DNA of 8,961 nucleotides, from positions 1 through 8,961 of the forward strand of contig DFSK01000038.1 in NCBI GenBank assembly GCA_002378605.1. The letters run 5' to 3'. This document shows, one piece after another, positions 1 to 5,955 of this stretch; the stretch's first letter is position 1, and each line of letters begins with the position of its first letter. The notes under the pieces are model-generated. The model searched no databases. It worked only from the letters and a program-made list of their open reading frames with translations, and was not told where the DNA came from. Source of the DNA: Alphaproteobacteria bacterium UBA3439 (GTDB lineage: Bacteria; Pseudomonadota; Alphaproteobacteria; Puniceispirillales; Puniceispirillaceae). Position numbers and translations under genes: made by a program.

Positions 1-173
1 CAATGCATACATGCAACAGAGATTGAGCGTTCGCCAGGCTTACCGTCTTGGATGGTAACCACCCGACGACGATTTACACCCCACGGCACCTCATGCTCGT
101 TCTTACATGCAGTAACACAGGCGTTACATTCGATACAGCGTTCTGCATCACATAGAAATTTCATTCTTGCCAT
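1..173 (-). CDS. fdh3B: Formate dehydrogenase iron-sulfur (beta) subunit, N-terminal fragment
   Basis: Only the first 57 residues are inside the window; the gene continues past the left edge. I translated it by hand. It starts MARMKFLCDAERCIECNACV and shows a ferredoxin-type motif CIECNACVTAC (C-x2-C-x2-C-x3-C, residues 13-23), followed by KNEHEVPWGVNRRRVV. This is the usual opening of the FDH3/FdnH/DmsB-type electron-transfer subunit, which carries several 4Fe-4S clusters. In this family the subunit takes electrons from the catalytic subunit and hands them to a membrane cytochrome b. The ATG lies 11 bp after the fdhA stop, with GGGAGG 5 nt upstream, so the two genes are cotranscribed and probably translated in fixed ratio. 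No signal peptide is visible; such subunits normally ride through the Tat pore with the catalytic partner. The remaining clusters and any membrane anchor lie outside the window. Confidence 0.93.
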   Translation of the reverse strand, partial: MARMKFLCDAERCIECNACVTACKNEHEVPWGVNRRRVVTIQDGKPGERSISVACMH

Positions 174-178
174 GTGTA

Positions 179-184
179 CCTCCC
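179..184 (-). promoter_or_regulatory. Ribosome binding site of fdhB
   Basis: GGGAGG on the minus strand, 5 nt before the fdhB ATG. It fills most of the 11-bp gap between the fdhA stop codon (185-187) and the fdhB start. It fixes the beta-subunit start, although that gene is too short inside the window to stand out as an open frame. Confidence 0.85.
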
Positions 185-3076
185 TTATACGCGTTCAATT
201 GTGCAGAGCGAACATTTCGATTCCTGCATCAATGTCACTGAGTCATAACCATAAGTGAACGCTGTGTTGGCTGATTCACCAAGTACATAAGGATCGGAAC
301 CCTCAGGATACTTGGAACGAAGATCTTTACCCTCAAGATGACCACCAAAGTGGAATGGTAAGAAGGCAACACCCCTAGCAACACGCTCAGTAACCTGAGC
401 CATTACCTTGATCTGCGCACCTTCAGGTGTCTTAACCCAGACCATATCGCCGTTACGGATATTCTTTCCGTTGGCATCGAATGGGTTCATCTCGACAAAC
501 ATGTCCTGCTGCAATTCTGCAAGCCATGGGTTTGAACGGGTTTCGTCACCACCACCTTCATATTCGACAAGACGACCAGAGGTCAAAATCATCGGATAAG
601 CAGCCGTATGGTCTACATCCTGGATCGACTTATACAAAGTCGGCAGACGATATAGCTTACGGTCTGAATAGGTTGGATAATCGGCAACGAGATCACGACG
701 TGATGTGTACAAAGGCTCACGATGTAGCGGAATTGGATCTGGGAATGTCCAGACCTTCACCCGTGCTTTCGCGTTACCAAATGGTGCACAACCATGCTTG
801 ATCGCAACCCGCTGGATACCGCCTGAAAGGTCAACCTTCCAGTTGGTCTTGTCACCAGCGACTTTTTCGATGGCCGAACGCTCGTCTGCGGTAAGATCAC
901 CGTCCCAGCCAAGCTTCTTCAGCATACCCATTGTAAATTCTGGGTAACCGTCCTTGATTTCAGACCCGACAGGATAAGAACCTTCAGCCAACAGATTGTT
1001 GCCCTCATGCTCTACACCGAAGCGAGCGCGGAAACAAAGACCACCTTCAGCTACAGGCTTTGATGTGTCATACAACAAAGGTGTGCCTGGATGGCCCATC
1101 TCTGCAGTACCCCAGCAAGGCCAAGGCAGACCGTAATATTCACCGTCAAGTTCACCACCAACAGCCTGCAATGTTGTTCTATCGAACACATGCTGATTTG
1201 CCATATGCGCTTTGATTCGCTCTGGCGACTGGCCAGTGTAACCAATAGTCCACATGCCACCATTAAATTCACGCGTCACATCTTCAACATATGGCTCGTC
1301 ATTGGTGACTTTGATCTTGCGGAACATGCGATCAGCAAAACCAAACTTTTTGGCAAACTTGTAGATGATGGTGTGATCAGGCAACGAGTCAAATGATGGC
1401 TCGATGATTTTTTCACGCCACTGCAGCGAACGGTTTGAAGCAGTTACAGAACCATAGGTTTCGAACTGTGTCGTTGCTGGCAATAGGTAAACACCATCGG
1501 TACGATCAGACAAGACAGCAGAAACAGTCGGATATGGATCAATCACGACCATCAAGTCGAGCTTTTCCATTGCCGTCTTCATTTCTTTCAAACGGGTCTG
1601 TGAGTTTGGAGCATGACCCCAGAACACCATGGCCCGAAGATTGTCTGGCTGGTCGATATTGTCTTTGTCCTCAAGAACACCGTCAATCCAGCGCGAAACC
1701 GGAATGCCTTTCATGTTCATCAGGCTCTTTGACTTACCGTCTTTGCCCTTGATTGAGTCAAAGCGACCTTTCAGCCAATCAATGTCCTCGTCCCAGACAC
1801 GTGCCCAATGCTTCCACGCGCCAGCTGACAGACCATAATAGCCCGGCAGTGAGTGTGAAAGAACACAGAAGTCTGTTGCGCCCTGCACGTTACAGTGACC
1901 ACGGAAAATATTAGCACCACCACCGGCAGTACCCATGTTTCCGAGTGCAAGCTGCAATGCACAATAGGCACGGGTGTTGTTGTTACCATTTGTGTGCTGC
2001 GTGCCACCCATACACCATACAAAGGTGCCTGGACGGTTGTTTGCCATGATCTTGGCAACGCGCTTGAGCTGCTCACCCGGAACGCCAGTTACACGCTCAG
2101 TTTCAGCTGGATCCCATTTTTTGACTTCGGCAACAACATCTTCCATGCCGTAAACCCGTTGGCGGATAAATTCTTTATCCTCCCACTTGTTGTCAAAAAT
2201 ATGCCACATGATACCCCAAATAAGGGCAACATCTGAACCTGGACGGAAGCGAACATACTCATCGGCATGGGCTGCTGTACGGGTAAAGCGTGGATCACAA
2301 ACAATCACAGGTGCGTTATTTTGCTCTTTTGCTTTGAGAACATGCATCAATGAAACAGGGTGTGCTTCGGCAGGGTTACCACCAATAATGAAAATTGCCT
2401 TCGAATTGTGCATATCATTATAAGAGTTGGTCATCGCACCATAGCCCCAAGTGTTCGCAACACCGGCAACTGTGGTTGAGTGACAAATACGGGCCTGATG
2501 GTCACCGTTGTTGGTACCCCAATAAGCATAGAACTTGCGGAACAAATAGGCCTGCTCGTTGCTGTGCTTTGCAGATCCGAGCCAGTAAACTGAATCGGGG
2601 CCAGACTTCTCACGAATGTCTAGCATCTGGTCGCCAATCTCATTGATGGCATCATCCCAGCTCATCCGTACCCATTTTCCGCCAGTCAGCTTCATTGGGT
2701 ATTTCAGACGACGCTCACCGCTTGCGGTTTCCCGCACAGAAGCACCTTTTGCACAATGCGCACCAAGATTGATTGGGCTATCCCAACCAGGCTCTTGCCC
2801 AGTCCAAACGCCATTTTGCACTTCAGCAACGACGGTACAACCGACCGAACAATGCGTACAAACTGACTTTTTAATTTCAACTGCTGCTCCTGCACCAACA
2901 GCGTGCGCTGGAGTCACATTTGACCCCACCAATGCTGCGGCAGTCGCTAAACCTCCAATAGCAAGACCTGAACCACGCAAAAATGCGCGGCGGTCAACAA
3001 CCGTTTCGGCTGCCTTGCCAATGAAAGATGATGACAGGGGGCCTCTCGCAACCCCGGACGTCTTCTTTCTAAGCAT
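185..3076 (-). CDS. fdhA: Formate dehydrogenase catalytic (alpha) subunit, Tat-exported, cysteine form
   Basis: The product has 963 residues and is a complete member of the molybdopterin oxidoreductase (DMSO reductase) family, close in size to respiratory FDH alpha subunits such as E. coli FdnG (about 1015). It oxidises formate to CO2 using a bis-pyranopterin Mo or W centre. A Tat signal is clear: R29-R30 in DRRAFLRG, an Ala/Gly/Leu-rich stretch, then a likely AHA cleavage site at residues 57-59, so the enzyme acts in the periplasm. The N-terminal 4Fe-4S site is C73-x2-C76-x3-C80-x27-C108, with K110 nearby as in other FDHs. The Mo/W ligand region reads ARICHSTTVAG, with Cys198 (codon TGT, at 2483-2485) followed by His199; many homologues have selenocysteine there. 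NPAEAHP (about 234-240) and the C-terminal cofactor-binding domain (from about residue 835) follow. The start is set by AGGAGG 5 nt upstream. Neighbours are the small TAT-target gene 31 bp upstream and fdhB 11 bp downstream. The protein ends in a CSLC motif (955-958). Confidence 0.96.
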   Translation of the reverse strand: MLRKKTSGVARGPLSSSFIGKAAETVVDRRAFLRGSGLAIGGLATAAALVGSNVTPAHAVGAGAAVEIKKSVCTHCSVGCTVVAEVQNGVWTGQEPGWDSPINLGAHCAKGASVRETASGERRLKYPMKLTGGKWVRMSWDDAINEIGDQMLDIREKSGPDSVYWLGSAKHSNEQAYLFRKFYAYWGTNNGDHQARICHSTTVAGVANTWGYGAMTNSYNDMHNSKAIFIIGGNPAEAHPVSLMHVLKAKEQNNAPVIVCDPRFTRTAAHADEYVRFRPGSDVALIWGIMWHIFDNKWEDKEFIRQRVYGMEDVVAEVKKWDPAETERVTGVPGEQLKRVAKIMANNRPGTFVWCMGGTQHTNGNNNTRAYCALQLALGNMGTAGGGANIFRGHCNVQGATDFCVLSHSLPGYYGLSAGAWKHWARVWDEDIDWLKGRFDSIKGKDGKSKSLMNMKGIPVSRWIDGVLEDKDNIDQPDNLRAMVFWGHAPNSQTRLKEMKTAMEKLDLMVVIDPYPTVSAVLSDRTDGVYLLPATTQFETYGSVTASNRSLQWREKIIEPSFDSLPDHTIIYKFAKKFGFADRMFRKIKVTNDEPYVEDVTREFNGGMWTIGYTGQSPERIKAHMANQHVFDRTTLQAVGGELDGEYYGLPWPCWGTAEMGHPGTPLLYDTSKPVAEGGLCFRARFGVEHEGNNLLAEGSYPVGSEIKDGYPEFTMGMLKKLGWDGDLTADERSAIEKVAGDKTNWKVDLSGGIQRVAIKHGCAPFGNAKARVKVWTFPDPIPLHREPLYTSRRDLVADYPTYSDRKLYRLPTLYKSIQDVDHTAAYPMILTSGRLVEYEGGGDETRSNPWLAELQQDMFVEMNPFDANGKNIRNGDMVWVKTPEGAQIKVMAQVTERVARGVAFLPFHFGGHLEGKDLRSKYPEGSDPYVLGESANTAFTYGYDSVTLMQESKCSLCTIERV

Positions 3077-3081
3077 GTTAT

Positions 3082-3087
3082 CCTCCT
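3082..3087 (-). promoter_or_regulatory. Ribosome binding site of fdhA
   Basis: A full-consensus AGGAGG on the minus strand, 5 nt before the ATG at 3076, inside the 31-bp gap that follows the small TAT-target gene. It supports the chosen start, which places the twin-arginine pair at residues 29-30. Confidence 0.85.
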
Positions 3088-3107
3088 AAAAAAACAAGAA
3101 AAGCCAA

Positions 3108-3305
3108 TTAAAACCGTGCTGAAGCGTAAAACGCCTTAACATGTTCCGTTTCGCGGTAGCCAGAACCTGACGCCACTTCAACTTCGCCTGCTGATGCTGA
3201 TTTACCTGCAACCGCTACCACACCGACAGCCGCAACAGATACTGCAGAACCCTTGAGGAAGTCACGACGACCTGCAACTGCATCTTTTTTGATTGTATCT
3301 TCCAT
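3108..3305 (-). CDS. Formate dehydrogenase region TAT-target small protein
   Basis: A 65-residue protein beginning MEDTIKKDAVAGRRDFLKG. It has a twin-arginine motif (R13-R14, GRRDFLKG), a hydrophobic Ala/Val segment (about 19-34) and a likely SASA cleavage site ending at A39. The mature part would be only about 26 residues and ends GYRETEHVKAFYASARF. That tail plus the Tat leader is characteristic of the family described as 'formate dehydrogenase region TAT target' (TIGR02811), found just upstream of FDH alpha genes. Its function is not established; a small periplasmic or membrane-anchored accessory subunit is possible. I chose the ATG at 3305 because GGAGGG sits 4 nt upstream. An in-frame ATG at 3335 would add ten residues but has no good Shine-Dalgarno sequence and lies in a hairpin loop. 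The gene sits between torD-like and fdhA, in the same operon orientation. Confidence 0.88.
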   Translation of the reverse strand: MEDTIKKDAVAGRRDFLKGSAVSVAAVGVVAVAGKSASAGEVEVASGSGYRETEHVKAFYASARF

Positions 3306-3309
3306 TTTT

Positions 3310-3315
3310 CCCTCC
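3310..3315 (-). promoter_or_regulatory. Ribosome binding site of the small TAT-target gene
   Basis: GGAGGG on the minus strand, 4 nt before the ATG at 3305. This is the evidence for choosing that start over the in-frame ATG at 3335. Confidence 0.8.
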
Positions 3316-3325
3316 AAAAATGTGC

Positions 3326-3340
3326 CACACCTCATGTGTG
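3326..3340 (-). other. Small hairpin in the leader of the TAT-target gene
   Basis: CACAC (3326-3330) and GTGTG (3336-3340) can pair around a 5-nt loop, in the 59-bp gap between the torD-like stop and the TAT-target start. A TATAGA sequence lies just upstream of it on the minus strand, without a recognisable -35 box. It could be an mRNA processing or stabilising element or simply chance; the stem is short. Confidence 0.25.
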
Positions 3341-3364
3341 ACTCTATAAAACAGGAGCCTTACG

Positions 3365-3979
3365 CTACCCTGTTCCATCCATACTGAAAGCTTGGCTTTC
3401 AATCTCTAAAAAGGCACGGCCAATCGCACCAACCGGCGCAAAAAACACAACGGTTTTTGCGGCCTCGATGTCGCGCATCAGCAAATCTGCCCATGGTTCA
3501 ATATGTTTACGGAAAAACGTCGCCTGCTCAGCAATTGAAAAACGTCGCCCGAAACGACCGCGAATCAGACCCGACATCATATCGAACAGGCTGGCGATAT
3601 GATCTTCTGGCTCCTTCACCCCTTCGGCGCGACGAATGCCAATGGCATTCATGTCCGAACGCAGATTTGCCAGTGGCTTGTCATTCAAGAAACCGGTTAA
3701 ATAATAAGATGCAAATGGCAAGATTTCACCACGACCAACACCGATAAATAACGAAACATATTCGTTGCGGATCAAACCGTTATCAAGTGTTTTAGCAAGG
3801 TGCGCCAAAGTGAGACAAGCGCTGCCAATCGGCGATTTATCGCCTTGCAAAAGCGCGACTTGAGCGATCAATTCATCGCTTGGCTCAGTGCGCAGCAAAG
3901 AGGCAATAAAGTCGTACATATCGGCGCGAAGACCATCTTCTTCGGCGATTTCAATCGGAGCTGCGTCTGCGTTTGTCAT
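3365..3979 (-). CDS. TorD-family chaperone for formate dehydrogenase
   Basis: A 204-residue, probably all-helical cytoplasmic protein of the TorD/DmsD/NarJ redox enzyme maturation chaperone family. Recognisable stretches are EYVSLFIGVGRGEILPFA followed by SYYLTGFL (residues 73-98), EPEDHIASLFDMM (123-135) and FFRKHIEPWADLL (155-167). The EPEDH...LFDMM and HIEPW segments are typical of the family. Such chaperones bind the Tat signal of the molybdoenzyme, help insert the pterin cofactor and delay export until folding is complete. Here the client is almost certainly FdhA, and perhaps also the small TAT-target protein, both encoded next downstream. The Shine-Dalgarno sequence is weak (GGGA about 8 nt upstream), implying low expression relative to the enzyme. 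It is separated by 149 bp from the DUF3306 gene upstream, the longest gap between same-strand genes here. I give no gene symbol because several names are used for such chaperones. Confidence 0.9.
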   Translation of the reverse strand: MTNADAAPIEIAEEDGLRADMYDFIASLLRTEPSDELIAQVALLQGDKSPIGSACLTLAHLAKTLDNGLIRNEYVSLFIGVGRGEILPFASYYLTGFLNDKPLANLRSDMNAIGIRRAEGVKEPEDHIASLFDMMSGLIRGRFGRRFSIAEQATFFRKHIEPWADLLMRDIEAAKTVVFFAPVGAIGRAFLEIESQAFSMDGTG

Positions 3980-4128
3980 TCAAAATTCCCAATCGTGTAT
4001 ACAAGAAAGCTAGCACACCAAATCCATGCTCGCAATCCGGGAGTGCCCATTTGGAAAGATTTTTTTCCTATTTTGGAAATAATCTTCAAACGGGCTCAAA
4101 CCAAACCTAGGCAAGGGTTTTGGTAAAT
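3980..4128 (-). promoter_or_regulatory. Upstream region of the torD-fdhAB operon
   Basis: A 149-bp AT-rich gap between the DUF3306 stop and the torD-like start, long enough for a promoter of the structural operon. It contains two candidate secondary structures. One is ACCAAACC (4100-4107) against GGTTTTGGT (4116-4124), a stem with one bulge directly after the DUF3306 stop. The other is an alternating set GGAAA (4053-4057), TTTCC (4064-4068), GGAAA (4075-4079) that could form either of two mutually exclusive hairpins. No convincing -35/-10 pair, FNR box or sigma-54 site was found, so the promoter call rests on spacing only. Confidence 0.35.
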
Positions 4129-5085
4129 CTATTTTTTCCGAAAATCCATCCTTGCCGGACGCCAAGCAGGAACCTGATTTAACTCAGTTTTTTCGTCTCT
4201 GTTGGTGGCGCCTTGCGCTTGGACATTGCCGCCAACGGGCGCTTGCAACGCCTTCATATCGGCAGTGCCTTTTTCTAATGATGTCGGCATGGCACCGGCA
4301 AATTCGGCCCGATTCTCAGTTAATCCACTCAGAACCATCTGACTTTCACCCAGTATTTTGGGCAAATCATCCTGCATCAGGGCGGTTTCAGAATCACTAT
4401 TTTGCGCCAAGGCGGCATCGGCGTCACCGGGTTTGGCTATTTCGCTCGCATTTGCCTGATCTGGCTGATCGGCCGACTCAACGGCAACCTCATTTTCATC
4501 CTGCTGGCCGTCTTGTTCACCCTCTTGGGCTTCAGCATCACCCTCTTGGGCCTCAGCGTCACCCTCCTGGGCCTCAGCGTCACCCTCTTGGGCCTCAGCA
4601 TCACCCTCTTGGGCTTCTGCTTCTTCTGGCTCAACAACCTCTTTTGCATAGCCCTTGCCGACGGTGTAAGCGGTTTTCATACCTTCAATGACGGTGGCGG
4701 CGTCGGTATAATCCTCGCCATATTCAACCATGTCATCAATGACGCCGAATAGAGGATTTAATCGCCATAGACGCCGCAATGCCATTTGCCGCACTCGTCC
4801 GGGCAGACCCTCACCGTTCAAAAACCGTTCAAGCCCGCTTTCTTCAGTAACCGTCGCAGGATCAGGAAGATCATATTTTTCAAGAAGCTCAGCATCGGTT
4901 AATGCGGCGTCTTCATCATCTTCAACGGCAGCATCATCGGCGATCTCAGGCGCCGGCACCTCATCTGGCACATCTTCGCCTTTGGCGATTTGGCTTTTGC
5001 GCGCTGACCAGCGCGACAAAAAACCACCCTCGCCGTCTTTGGCTTCTTCCTTGGCCTCAACATCATATTTCATGCGACGCGCCAT
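4129..5085 (-). CDS. DUF3306 domain protein, FDH-associated, with AEAQEGD repeats
   Basis: A 318-residue protein rich in acidic residues, with no signal peptide or membrane segment, so probably cytoplasmic. The N-terminal half matches the DUF3306 family found in FDH loci: FLSRWSARK (22-30), LTDAELLEKYDLPDP (62-76), FLNGEGLPGRVRQMALRRLW (88-107) and NPLFGVIDDMVEYGEDYTDA (110-129). The second half is low complexity and probably disordered. It opens with five heptad units AEAQEGD (156-190, the last ending in E), then Gln/Asp/Glu- and Ala-rich sequence, and ends in a basic tail (RPARMDFRKK). Family members are usually shorter in my recollection, so the repeat-bearing tail looks like a lineage-specific expansion. 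The function of the family is unknown; constant linkage to FDH suggests a maturation or assembly role. The first ATG is preceded by a weak GGGG. The gene follows DUF3305 after a 67-bp gap. Confidence 0.85.
   Translation of the reverse strand: MARRMKYDVEAKEEAKDGEGGFLSRWSARKSQIAKGEDVPDEVPAPEIADDAAVEDDEDAALTDAELLEKYDLPDPATVTEESGLERFLNGEGLPGRVRQMALRRLWRLNPLFGVIDDMVEYGEDYTDAATVIEGMKTAYTVGKGYAKEVVEPEEAEAQEGDAEAQEGDAEAQEGDAEAQEGDAEAQEGEQDGQQDENEVAVESADQPDQANASEIAKPGDADAALAQNSDSETALMQDDLPKILGESQMVLSGLTENRAEFAGAMPTSLEKGTADMKALQAPVGGNVQAQGATNRDEKTELNQVPAWRPARMDFRKK
4516..4620 (-). repeat. Five tandem 21-bp repeats inside the DUF3306 gene
   Basis: Five exact-length 21-bp units encode AEAQEGD four times and AEAQEGE once. 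Base differences between units (GCA/GCT, GAA/GAG, CAA/CAG, GAT/GAC) are all synonymous apart from the final D to E change. The period is a multiple of three, so gain or loss of a unit keeps the reading frame. The opposite strand reads as a hydrophobic Leu-rich repeat, which is a by-product. Confidence 0.95.
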
Positions 5086-5097
5086 TCACTTGACCCC

Positions 5098-5120
5098 ATA
5101 TTTTGATCTATTGAAAATAT
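5098..5120. promoter_or_regulatory. AT-rich inverted repeat upstream of the DUF3306 gene
   Basis: ATATTTT (5098-5104) and AAAATAT (5114-5120) form a perfect 7-bp dyad around a 9-bp spacer, ending 12 bp upstream of the DUF3306 start. One side contains the half-site TTGAT/ATCAA typical of FNR/CRP-family regulators, but the other half does not match. It could be an operator or only AT-rich chance symmetry. Confidence 0.25.
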
Positions 5121-5152
5121 AACCGCTTTTGCGATCGCACCTTAGCATAGAT

Positions 5153-5791
5153 CTAGTGATACTCATCACGGTTCTTACGATCAGTCGGCACTTGAAACAT
5201 ATCGCCATTGCGGCGCAAGCGTGGATCTGCTCCACCAAGCTGGTCACGATCAACGCGCGCCTTATCACGTTTGCGCTTTATGAATGGTTCCGGCTTGAAA
5301 TGGATTTCAACAAACTCTTTTACAAAATCGGCAATCGGACCTTGCAACGGCAATTTTTCAACCTGATCTTCGCCACAATCCTCGTAATCTTGGATATTAT
5401 AGGGCGATAGGCTGATTTCAGCGAGATGAATATCAATATCATCATCGCCCGAGTAATCTTCATCTTCATTATGCCGCAAAACGGCATAGATCGCCGGTTC
5501 AGACGATGCCAGATTTTCCGCATAGGCCTCGGCTTCAGCACGATGCAAATCAAGCGATGCTTCGGCTGTGAACAGCGCGTCACCAGCATCATCACCCGAT
5601 GGCTGACGCAAACGCTGAAACTGAACATCATTGCTTGGCGGCAATCCACCACCGGCGCTAAGCTCAAGCGGCACCAAATCATGGATCACCCAGCGGTGCG
5701 ATTGCCATTGATTATCAATCGGCTGGCGTTCGATAATCAATCGAACCGCATAAAGAACATGCCGACTGTCTGGCGAAATTACATTCGTCAC
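5153..5791 (-). CDS. DUF3305 domain protein, FDH-associated
   Basis: A 212-residue protein matching the DUF3305 family of FDH loci. The characteristic stretches are ERQPIDNQWQSHRW (21-34), LDLHRAEAEAYAENLASSEP (80-99), IYAVLR (101-106), ISLSPYNIQDYEDCGEDQVE (126-145) and a C-terminal FVKEFVEIHFKPEPFIKRKR (156-175). There is no signal peptide or membrane helix, so a cytoplasmic location is likely. No catalytic or metal-binding motif is evident. The family has no assigned biochemical function that I know of; pairing with DUF3306, a TorD chaperone and FDH suggests a shared role in FDH biogenesis or control. The start codon is GTG (5789-5791), with AGGAG 10 nt upstream and no alternative ATG nearby upstream. 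It is the first gene of the minus-strand set and is divergent from the 4Fe-4S gene, with which it shares a 164-bp intergenic region. Confidence 0.85.
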   Translation of the reverse strand: MTNVISPDSRHVLYAVRLIIERQPIDNQWQSHRWVIHDLVPLELSAGGGLPPSNDVQFQRLRQPSGDDAGDALFTAEASLDLHRAEAEAYAENLASSEPAIYAVLRHNEDEDYSGDDDIDIHLAEISLSPYNIQDYEDCGEDQVEKLPLQGPIADFVKEFVEIHFKPEPFIKRKRDKARVDRDQLGGADPRLRRNGDMFQVPTDRKNRDEYH

Positions 5792-5955
5792 GGTAAAGAA
5801 ACTCCTATCATAGACCCCGACTATCCATCAGAATGTCTATGTTTTGCAAGGTATATTGCGAAACTTACTTGTCTTTGGCGCGATGTTAGCTAGTTTAGCG
5901 GAATAACTTGTACCCAAACAACCCTGACCACAAAGCGAACAAAAGGTTTTAATCA
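5792..5955. promoter_or_regulatory. Divergent intergenic promoter region
   Basis: The 164 bp between the divergent starts of DUF3305 and the 4Fe-4S protein must contain the promoters for at least one and probably both. AGGAG at 5802-5806 (minus strand) is the Shine-Dalgarno sequence of the GTG-started DUF3305, and AAAAGG at 5941-5946 precedes the 4Fe-4S ATG by 9 nt. On the minus strand TTGCAA followed 17 nt later by GGATAG is a poor promoter-like pair. I see no clear FNR, NarL or sigma-54 site. Confidence 0.4.
5802..5806 (-). promoter_or_regulatory. Ribosome binding site of DUF3305 (GTG start)
   Basis: AGGAG on the minus strand, 10 nt before the GTG at 5789-5791. The spacing is long but there is no competing start codon between, which supports GTG initiation and suggests modest translation. 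Confidence 0.6.

Noticed and set aside
2616..3089. A 157-codon plus-strand open frame opposite the FdhA N-terminus
   Set aside because: It lies wholly inside fdhA, has no recognisable domain, and fdhA has clear Tat, Fe-S and ribosome-site evidence.
3306..3335. Upstream in-frame ATG at 3335 that would extend the small TAT-target protein by ten residues
   Set aside because: There is no Shine-Dalgarno sequence before it and it lies in a hairpin loop, whereas the ATG at 3305 has GGAGGG at 4 nt.
3341..3352. TATAGA as a possible -10 box of an internal promoter before the TAT-target gene
   Set aside because: No recognisable -35 box at 16-18 nt upstream; AT-rich motifs of this kind are common by chance.
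4031..4049. Sigma-54-like sequence TGGGCAC...TTGCG upstream of the torD-like gene (minus strand)
   Set aside because: The spacing between the GG and GC elements is 12 instead of the required 10, so it does not fit the -24/-12 consensus.
4402..4752. A plus-strand open frame that looks like a Leu-rich membrane protein with repeats
   Set aside because: It is antisense to the 21-bp repeats of the DUF3306 gene; the repeat has no stop codon in this frame, and the minus-strand protein has recognisable family motifs.
5131..5138. GCGATCGC palindrome, the cyanobacterial HIP1 octamer
   Set aside because: I noticed one occurrence in a gene gap, and the protein families are proteobacterial; most likely chance.
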